NCBI GenBank assembly: GCA_913064755.1
Contig: CAJYBQ010000240.1
Coordinates: 1 to 5,869 of the forward strand
Reading direction: 5' to 3'
DNA from: an uncultured Alphaproteobacteria bacterium
Lineage (GTDB): Bacteria; Pseudomonadota; Alphaproteobacteria; Minwuiales; Minwuiaceae
DNA length: 5,869 bases
Position 1 is the first letter of the stretch. Each line of letters starts with the position of its first letter. A program made the position numbers and the translations under genes. Of this stretch, positions 1 to 5,069 are shown piece after piece. The notes beneath the pieces were generated by a model. It ran no database searches. It was given only the letters and a program-made list of their open reading frames with translations, and was not told where the DNA came from.

Positions 1-1106
1 CCCTCTGCGGCCAACCGGCGAAAGGTTGTGATTTCGCCGCCAAGAATGGTCAGCAATGCCGGGACCTTATGGGGTGCATCCAGCTCCAGCACATAATCCC
101 GCGTGGCTTTTTGTGCCGACGCTTCGCCACTGTCAAACAAGGGTCGCACGCCGGAGTAGGTCCAAACCACATCGGCCTTTCGGACCGGCACGGAAAAATA
201 GGCCTGCGCCGCCTCGCACAAGTAAGTGATTTCCTCGTCAGTGGCTTTGACATGGGCGGGGTCATCCAGAAAATCGACATCTGTTGTACCAACCAGTGTG
301 AAGTCTTTTTCATAAGGGATCGCGAAAATAATCCGGGCATCGGCATTCTGGAAGATATAGGCACGGTCATGGTCGAACAGTTTTTTCAGGACAATATGGC
401 TGCCTTTGACCAATCGCACCTTCGATCGGGAATTGGAATTAAGACGCTGGTTCAGGACCTCGGCCACCCAGGGGCCAGCGGCATTGACCAGGGCCTTGGC
501 GGTAACGGTCGATGTTTCACCGCTTGCCCGGTCCTTCACGGTCAATTGCCAGTGATCGGCATGTCGCAGGGCCGCCACAACTTCTGTCCGCACCTGAATA
601 TGTGCACCACGCGCCGCCGCGTCCCGTGCGGTCAGCACGACCAGCCGGGCATCGTCGACCCAGCAGTCGGAATATTCGAATCCCCGGGTGAACTCGTCGC
701 GCAGCGGCGCACCCAGCGGGCTCTTGCGCAGGTTCAGCGTACGCGTGGACGGCAGCAGCTTCCGGCCACCCAGGTGGTCGTACATGAACAGCCCGAGGCG
801 CAGCAGCCAGGCGGGCCGCAACCCCTTGTGATGCGGCAGCACGAACCGCAGCGGCCAGATGATCTGCGGCGCCATCGCCCAGAGCGTCTCCCGCTCCATC
901 AGGGATTCGCGCACCAGTCGGAATTCGTAGTGTTCGAGGTATCGCAGGCCACCGTGGATCAGCTTGGTGGAGCCCGAAGACGTGCCCTGCGCCAGGTCGT
1001 TCATTTCCGCCAGCATGACGGTGCGCCCGCGCCCGACCGCATCACGCGCGACGCCGCAGCCGTTGATCCCGCCGCCAATGACAAACACGTCGAAATGCTG
1101 CGTCAT
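1..1106 (-). CDS. glpD: Aerobic glycerol-3-phosphate dehydrogenase GlpD (FAD), C-terminus beyond the window
   Basis: Partial gene: 368 codons are present, and the roughly 130 C-terminal residues expected for a ~500 aa protein lie past the left edge. GlpD is a peripheral inner-membrane flavoprotein that oxidises sn-glycerol-3-phosphate to dihydroxyacetone phosphate and passes electrons to quinone. Seen in the translation: an N-terminal FAD-binding Rossmann motif GGGINGCG (residues 11-18), the family block SSGSTKLIHGGLRYLEHYEF (about 43-62), GFEYSDCWVDDARLV in the middle, VKGSHIV, VGTTDVDF and TYSGVRPL. All align closely with E. coli GlpD as I remember it. The ATG at 1104-1106 starts exactly at the conserved N-terminus, 7 bases after the glpR stop, with a GGGGGA purine run at 1117-1122, so it is probably cotranscribed with glpR. 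Odd points: residue 358 is Glu where the family has Lys (GGE-ITTFR), and GC falls sharply in the distal half (below about position 600). No frameshift or stop was found in the visible part. Confidence 0.95.
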   Translation of the reverse strand, partial: MTQHFDVFVIGGGINGCGVARDAVGRGRTVMLAEMNDLAQGTSSGSTKLIHGGLRYLEHYEFRLVRESLMERETLWAMAPQIIWPLRFVLPHHKGLRPAWLLRLGLFMYDHLGGRKLLPSTRTLNLRKSPLGAPLRDEFTRGFEYSDCWVDDARLVVLTARDAAARGAHIQVRTEVVAALRHADHWQLTVKDRASGETSTVTAKALVNAAGPWVAEVLNQRLNSNSRSKVRLVKGSHIVLKKLFDHDRAYIFQNADARIIFAIPYEKDFTLVGTTDVDFLDDPAHVKATDEEITYLCEAAQAYFSVPVRKADVVWTYSGVRPLFDSGEASAQKATRDYVLELDAPHKVPALLTILGGEITTFRRLAAE

Positions 1107-1113
1107 CGACCCG

Positions 1114-1890
1114 TCATCCCCCGTTCGCCCTGGCCGCGTCGGCGATCCTCAGGTCGACATCGCTGGCCCTGCAGATATCGACAATCGCCTGCGCCGGCTG
1201 CCGGTCGGTGACAAAGACGTCGATGTCGGACAGGTGCCCGATCCGGACCGGTGCCGTGCGCTGGAACTTCATGCTGTCGGCCACCAGGATCGTGCGGCGC
1301 GCGTGGCGGATGATCGCCTGCGCCACCCGCACCTCCCTGTAGTCGAAGTCCAGCAGGCTGCCGTCCGGGTCGATCGCGGAACTGCCTATCACCGCGAAAT
1401 CGACCCGGAACTGGTTGATCAGGTCGACCGTCGCCTCGCCGACGATACCGCCGTCGGAACGGCGGACCACGCCACCCGCGATGATGACTTCGGCGGAAGG
1501 GGCCTCGCGCAGGATGTTCGCGACATTCAGGTTGTTGGTGATGGCCATGATGCCGACGTGCTGGCGCAGGGCGACCGCCACCTGCTCCGTCGTCGTGCCG
1601 ATATTCAGCATGATGGAGGAATTGTCGGGGATCAGCGCCGCCGCCGCCGCCCCGATCCGCTGCTTGGCATCCGCTGCCAGGACGCGCCGCGAGTCATAGG
1701 CAAAATTGGTGACGTTGGACGGATAGACCGCGCCCCCGTGCACCCGCTGCAGCAACCCGCGATCACTGAGTTCGTTGATGTCCTTGCGGATCGTCTGCGG
1801 CGTGACCGCGAAGTGGCTCGCCAGGTCGTCGACGTCCACACGTCCCTTGCTGCGGGCATGGCCGAGGATATCGGTCTGCCGCGGGGACAT
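1114..1890 (-). CDS. glpR: DeoR-family glycerol-3-phosphate regulon repressor GlpR
   Basis: Transcriptional repressor, inactivated in the family by G3P or a related phosphorylated effector. From the ATG at 1888-1890 it is 258 aa, close to E. coli GlpR (252 aa). Seen: an N-terminal DeoR winged helix-turn-helix (residues about 5-54; the recognition-helix region reads VTPQTIRKDINEL, followed by LLQRVHGGA), then the sugar-phosphate sensor domain with IGTTTEQVA (97-105), ITNNLNVAN (117-125), AGGVVRRSDGGIVGEAT (138-154) and SLLDFDYREV (178-187). The last three are characteristic of GlpR rather than of other DeoR members. Start choice: AGGTG sits just upstream of 1890 and the conserved part begins there. 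An in-frame ATG at 1935 (273 aa) and a TTG at 1983 (289 aa) are possible, but both add unconserved sequence and would overlap an operator-like repeat cluster. The gene lies directly upstream of glpD and divergent from glpV, the usual place for a local repressor. Confidence 0.93.
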   Translation of the reverse strand: MSPRQTDILGHARSKGRVDVDDLASHFAVTPQTIRKDINELSDRGLLQRVHGGAVYPSNVTNFAYDSRRVLAADAKQRIGAAAAALIPDNSSIMLNIGTTTEQVAVALRQHVGIMAITNNLNVANILREAPSAEVIIAGGVVRRSDGGIVGEATVDLINQFRVDFAVIGSSAIDPDGSLLDFDYREVRVAQAIIRHARRTILVADSMKFQRTAPVRIGHLSDIDVFVTDRQPAQAIVDICRASDVDLRIADAARANGG

Positions 1891-1920
1891 GGTCACCTGG
1901 CGCGGTGAAATGGATTTGAG

Positions 1921-1946
1921 TTCGATTTCTTTCATTTTCTTTCGCA
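1921..1946. promoter_or_regulatory. Putative GlpR operator A (tandem TTC repeats, glpR side)
   Basis: Read on the plus strand, three consecutive 10-base units begin with TTC: TTCGATTTCT (1921-1930), TTCATTTTCT (1931-1940) and TTCGCAATAG (1941-1950). The first two match at 8 of 10 positions. DeoR-family repressors commonly bind TTTC/TTCG half-sites spaced one helical turn apart, and TTCG is the core of the E. coli GlpR half-site. The cluster lies in the leader if glpR starts at 1890, which would suit autorepression of glpR-glpD. Binding is inferred, not shown. The main alternative is that it is partly coding sequence of a longer GlpR. Confidence 0.5.
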
Positions 1947-2042
1947 ATAGCGAGACGCTGGTGCAACAATCCTGGATTGCCAAGCAACTGCCGCGTCGGT
2001 ACGCAATTTTCCCCTATTCACACTGCTGATCGCAACCCGTAA

Positions 2043-2081
2043 TTTCGTTATGGTTCATATTGACTTTCATTTTTCTTCGCT
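2043..2081. promoter_or_regulatory. Putative GlpR operator B (four TTC half-sites over the glpV promoter)
   Basis: Four TTC-centred units lie in one orientation: TTTCGTT (2043-2049), GTTCATA (2053-2059), TTTCATT (2065-2071) and CTTCGCT (2075-2081). Their cytosines are 10, 12 and 10 bases apart. The first unit with its left flank (TAATTTCGTT, 2040-2049) fits the E. coli GlpR half-site WATKTTCGWT, as I recall it, at 9 of 10 positions. The right-hand pair (2065-2080) matches 1930-1945 of operator A at 14 of 16 positions. The cluster covers the -35 and spacer of the predicted glpV promoter, the position expected for repression. Confidence 0.55.
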
Positions 2082-2088
2082 TGATGAT
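2060..2088 (+). promoter_or_regulatory. Predicted sigma70-type promoter of glpVST
   Basis: TTGACT at 2060-2065 matches the -35 consensus at 5 of 6 positions. A 17-base spacer follows, then GATGAT at 2083-2088 (4 of 6 to TATAAT). Transcription would start near 2095, giving a short leader before the glpV ATG at 2119. The operator-like repeats overlap the -35 and spacer. This is a by-eye prediction. No comparably good promoter could be assigned to glpR on the other strand. Confidence 0.5.
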
Positions 2089-2104
2089 CCCCGGTGTTAA
2101 CCTA

Positions 2105-2111
2105 GGGAGGG
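2105..2111 (+). promoter_or_regulatory. Strong ribosome binding site of glpV
   Basis: GGGAGGG lies 7 bases before the ATG at 2119. It is by far the best Shine-Dalgarno in the window and fixes the glpV start. It fits a binding protein that is needed in excess over the rest of its transporter. Confidence 0.75.
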
Positions 2112-2118
2112 TTGAAAA

Positions 2119-3855
2119 ATGAAAAGAACCTTGCTCGCCGCCGTTGCGGCAAGCGCCCTCTTCGCTCTGTCAGCCCCGGCGTGGGCCGGTATGGACGAAG
2201 CGAAGAAATGGGTCGAGAGCGAATTCCAGCCATCTACCCTGTCGAAAGATGCGCAATTGTCCGAACTGGACTGGTTCATCAAGGCAGCGGCCCCGTTCAA
2301 GGGCATGGAGATCAACGTGCTGTCGGAAACGATTCCGACGCACGAGTATGAATCCAAGGTCCTGACGAAGGCATTCGAGGAAATCACCGGCATCAAGGTG
2401 AATCACCAGCTTCTGGGTGAAGGCGAGGTCGTCCAGGCCGTGCAGACCCAGATGCAGACCAACCGCAACCTCTATGACGCCTACATCAATGACTCCGACC
2501 TGATCGGCACCCATTCGCGCCTGCAACTGGCGGTGAACCTGACCGACTGGATGGCAGGCGAAGGCAGTGACGTCACCCTGCCGACGCTGGACATCGACGA
2601 CTTCATCGGCAAGTCCTTCACCACCGGCCCCGACGGCAAGCTGTACCAGCTGCCCGACCAGCAGTTCGCCAACCTCTACTGGTTCCGCAAGGACTGGTTC
2701 GACCGCGCCGACCTGCAGGCGAAGTTCAAGGACATGTACGGCTATGACCTGGGCGTGCCCGTCAACTGGTCGGCCTACGAGGACATTGCCGAATTCTTCT
2801 CCGTCCACGTGAAGGAGATCGACGGCGTTCGCATCTACGGTCACATGGACTACGGCAAGCGTGCACCCGACCTCGGCTGGCGCATGACCGATGCGTGGCT
2901 GTCCATGGCCGGTGCCGGCTCGAAGGGTCTGCCGAACGGCAAGCCGATCGACGAATGGGGCATCCGCATGGAAGACGGGTCCTGCAACCCGGCCGGTGCA
3001 TCCGTCACCCGTGGTGGTGGTGCCAATGGCCCGGCGGCGGTCTACGCGATCCGCAAGTGGGATGAATGGCTGCGCAAGTACGCCCCTCCGGGTGCCGCGG
3101 ACTATGACTTCTACCAGTCCCTGCCCGCGCTGAGCCAGGGCAACGTTGCCCAGCAGATCTTCTGGTACACCGCGTTCACCGCATCCATGGTTGCGCCGAA
3201 GTCGGAAGGCAACAACACGGTTGATGAAGCCGGCAAGCCGATCTGGCGGATGGCCCCGTCACCGCACGGGCCGTACTGGGAGAACGGTCAGAAGCTGGGC
3301 TATCAGGACGCCGGTTCATGGACGCTGTTCAAATCCACCCCGGTTGACCGCCGCAAGGCCGCCTGGCTCTACGCCCAGTTCGTGGTCTCCAAGACCGTTT
3401 CGCTGAAGAAGAGCCATGTCGGCCTGACCATCATCCGCGACAGCGACATTCACCACCAGTCCTTCACGGACCGGGCGCCGAACCTCGGCGGCCTGGTGGA
3501 ATTCTATCGCTCCCCGGATCGGGTCAACTGGTCGCCGACCGGTGTCAACGTTCCCGATTATCCGAAGCTGGCCCAGATCTGGTGGCAGCAGATCGGTGAC
3601 GTGAACTCGGGTGCCTTCACCCCGCAGCAGGCAATGGACCGCCTGGCGCAGGAGATGGACATCACCATGGCCCGCATGGAACGTGCGGACAAGGCGAACA
3701 ACACCTACGGTGGCTGTGGCCCCCGGCTGAATCCCGAAAAGGATGCATCCGAATGGCTCGGCAAGGGCGGCGCGAAAGCGAAGCTCGCCAACGGGAAGCC
3801 GAAGGGCGAGACCATCGCCTACGACGAACTCGTCAAGCGCTGGCAGGCGAAGTAA
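2119..3855 (+). CDS. glpV: Periplasmic glycerol-type ABC transporter substrate-binding protein GlpV
   Basis: Extracellular solute-binding protein of the GlpV type (COG1653-like), 578 aa, expected to capture glycerol or a related polyol in the periplasm and deliver it to a GlpPQ-GlpST importer. Seen: a clear Sec signal peptide, with KR at positions 3-4, a hydrophobic core to about residue 20 and an AWA cleavage site after residue 23. There is no lipobox Cys, so the protein should be soluble. The mature protein is longer than common family-1 binding proteins (about 400-430 aa), as is typical of GlpV. It is rich in Trp and Tyr, which suits a polyol pocket. It has only two cysteines, C289 and C533, so a single disulfide is possible. 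The start is fixed by GGGAGGG at 2105-2111. It is first in the plus-strand operon, divergent from glpR and 97 bases ahead of glpS, with a hairpin in that gap. Assignment to GlpV rests on overall sequence impression and on the neighbouring glpR, glpD, glpS and glpT. The substrate is not shown by the sequence. Confidence 0.88.
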   Translation: MKRTLLAAVAASALFALSAPAWAGMDEAKKWVESEFQPSTLSKDAQLSELDWFIKAAAPFKGMEINVLSETIPTHEYESKVLTKAFEEITGIKVNHQLLGEGEVVQAVQTQMQTNRNLYDAYINDSDLIGTHSRLQLAVNLTDWMAGEGSDVTLPTLDIDDFIGKSFTTGPDGKLYQLPDQQFANLYWFRKDWFDRADLQAKFKDMYGYDLGVPVNWSAYEDIAEFFSVHVKEIDGVRIYGHMDYGKRAPDLGWRMTDAWLSMAGAGSKGLPNGKPIDEWGIRMEDGSCNPAGASVTRGGGANGPAAVYAIRKWDEWLRKYAPPGAADYDFYQSLPALSQGNVAQQIFWYTAFTASMVAPKSEGNNTVDEAGKPIWRMAPSPHGPYWENGQKLGYQDAGSWTLFKSTPVDRRKAAWLYAQFVVSKTVSLKKSHVGLTIIRDSDIHHQSFTDRAPNLGGLVEFYRSPDRVNWSPTGVNVPDYPKLAQIWWQQIGDVNSGAFTPQQAMDRLAQEMDITMARMERADKANNTYGGCGPRLNPEKDASEWLGKGGAKAKLANGKPKGETIAYDELVKRWQAK

Positions 3856-3871
3856 GCCCAGCGATTGAGAG

Positions 3872-3909
3872 CGGTCCCGGTGCACCACCTCCCCGGTGCA
3901 CCGGGATCG
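3872..3909 (+). repeat. Strong inverted repeat / RNA hairpin in the glpV-glpS gap
   Basis: CCCGGTGCACC (3876-3886) and GGTGCACCGGG (3895-3905) are perfect 11-base inverted arms around the 8-base loop ACCTCCCC. Pairing extends outward to 3872 and 3909 (T-A, one G-U, C-G, G-C), giving about 15 pairs in RNA. The core GGTGCACC is itself palindromic, so the arms also form a direct repeat. No U-run follows, so it is not a classic intrinsic terminator. A 3'-end stabiliser that lets glpV mRNA outlast glpST mRNA, or partial attenuation, is more plausible (inference). Confidence 0.75.
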
Positions 3910-3952
3910 GTCTCGCCCCGACCGCGCGTATTCTCTTGAGCATTTACCGCCC

Positions 3953-5068
3953 ATGACCCTGGAACTGAAATCGGTCGCGAAGCAGGTGGACGGGGTCACC
4001 CATATTCACCCCACCGACCTGACCCTCGAACCGGGAAGCTTCAACGTGCTGCTGGGCACGACCCTTTCCGGCAAGACGACCCTGATGCAACTCATGGCCG
4101 GGCTGGAACGCCCCACCGGTGGCCAGGTGTGGTTCGGCGGCCGCGACGTGACCGGCGTTTCGGTGCAGAAGCGCAATGTCTCCATGGTCTACCAGCAATT
4201 CATCAACTACCCGAACCTGAGCGTCTACGGGAACATCGCCAGTCCGCTGAAGCTGGCCCGCATCGACAAGTTGGAGATCGACCGCCGCGTGCGGGAAATG
4301 GCCGAACTGATGCGCCTGACACCCATGCTGGACCGACGACCGTCGGAGCTTTCGGGTGGCCAGCAACAGCGCACCGCCATGGCCCGCGCCCTGGTGAAGG
4401 ATGCCGACCTGGTGCTGCTCGACGAGCCGCTGGCCAACCTGGATTTCAAGCTGCGCGAGGAGATGCGCGACGAACTGCCGAGGCTGTTCGCCAACCGCAA
4501 CTGCATTGCCGTCTATGCCACCACCGAACCGATGGAGGCGCTGCTGTTCGGCGGCAATACGGCCACGCTGCACGAGGGGCGCGTCACCCAGTTCGGCCCC
4601 ACCATGCAGTCCTATCAGCAGCCGGTCGACCTGGTCAGCGCGCAGGTATTCTCCGAACCCCCGATGAACGTGGCAGAGGTGGTCAAGTCGGGCGACGGCT
4701 TCACCCTGGGTGACGATGCCCGCTGGACCGCCGACACCTCCACGCGCGACCTGGACGATGGCAGCTACCTGCTGGGCGTGCGCCCGCACCGGGTGACGAT
4801 CACCGCTGAAGGCGCGCAACCGGTCGCGATCGAGGGCCGGGTCCGCATCGCGGAACTCAGCGGTTCGGAAAGCACCGTGCATTTCGACATGCTGGACCGC
4901 AACTGGGTATCCCTGTCGTCGGGCGTGCATGATTTCGACATCGGCGCGACGGCCCGTTTCCACATGGACGTGTCGCGCGCGATGTACTTCGACAGGGCGG
5001 GACAACTGGTCGGTGCGGCAGGCGGCAGGACAGGCCCGGTCGCAGCGGCTGACGGGGGGATTGGCTGA
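3953..5068 (+). CDS. glpS: ABC transporter ATPase GlpS (glycerol importer, MalK/UgpC-like)
   Basis: Cytoplasmic ATPase subunit, 371 aa, expected to pair with GlpT and drive GlpPQ-mediated uptake. Seen: Walker A GTTLSGKTT (35-43), Q-loop VYQQF (Q81), a canonical signature LSGGQQQR (133-140), Walker B LVLLDEP (153-159) with catalytic Glu158, D-loop LANLD (160-164), and a C-terminal TOBE-type region (about 270-360, GVRPHRVTI). Unusual points: Leu38 replaces the middle Gly of GxxGxGK; the position of the switch His is Thr191 (ATTEPMEAL instead of VTHDQxEAM); no aromatic A-loop residue is visible near position 12. These changes make its own nucleotide site look weak, although its signature is intact. 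The ATG at 3953 was chosen because the conserved N-terminus begins there. A GTG at 3896 in frame lies inside the hairpin and adds 19 unconserved residues. No good Shine-Dalgarno precedes 3953 (only GAG at 3938-3940). It ends one base before glpT. Confidence 0.9.
   Translation: MTLELKSVAKQVDGVTHIHPTDLTLEPGSFNVLLGTTLSGKTTLMQLMAGLERPTGGQVWFGGRDVTGVSVQKRNVSMVYQQFINYPNLSVYGNIASPLKLARIDKLEIDRRVREMAELMRLTPMLDRRPSELSGGQQQRTAMARALVKDADLVLLDEPLANLDFKLREEMRDELPRLFANRNCIAVYATTEPMEALLFGGNTATLHEGRVTQFGPTMQSYQQPVDLVSAQVFSEPPMNVAEVVKSGDGFTLGDDARWTADTSTRDLDDGSYLLGVRPHRVTITAEGAQPVAIEGRVRIAELSGSESTVHFDMLDRNWVSLSSGVHDFDIGATARFHMDVSRAMYFDRAGQLVGAAGGRTGPVAAADGGIG
5054..5060 (+). promoter_or_regulatory. Ribosome binding site of glpT inside the glpS 3' end
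   Basis: GGGGGGA lies 9 bases before the glpT ATG at 5070 and within the last codons of glpS. With only one base (5069) between the glpS stop and the glpT start, translation of the two ATPases is probably coupled, which suits subunits of one heterodimer. Confidence 0.55.
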
Positions 5069-5069
5069 G

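Noticed and set aside
69..1211. 380-codon open frame on the plus strand opposite glpD
   Set aside because: It is antisense to a frame with full GlpD homology, shows no recognisable domain, and is the kind of long open frame that GC-rich coding DNA produces by chance.
964..1908. 314-codon open frame on the plus strand opposite glpR
   Set aside because: It lies antisense to glpR, is rich in Arg, Asp and His as expected for a GC-rich shadow, and has no recognisable motif or ribosome binding site.
1984..2118. Riboswitch, small RNA or small gene in the glpR-glpV intergenic region
   Set aside because: No stable conserved structure, no short frame with a ribosome site, and the sequence is explained by a promoter, repeat half-sites and a short leader.
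3872..3909. Rho-independent terminator after glpV
   Set aside because: The stem is strong, but the sequence after it is GC-rich with no run of T, and glpS and glpT continue the same pathway downstream.
3896..3955. Earlier GTG start of glpS at 3896
   Set aside because: It would place the start inside the hairpin arm and add 19 residues unlike any ABC ATPase N-terminus. The ATG at 3953 begins at the conserved region.
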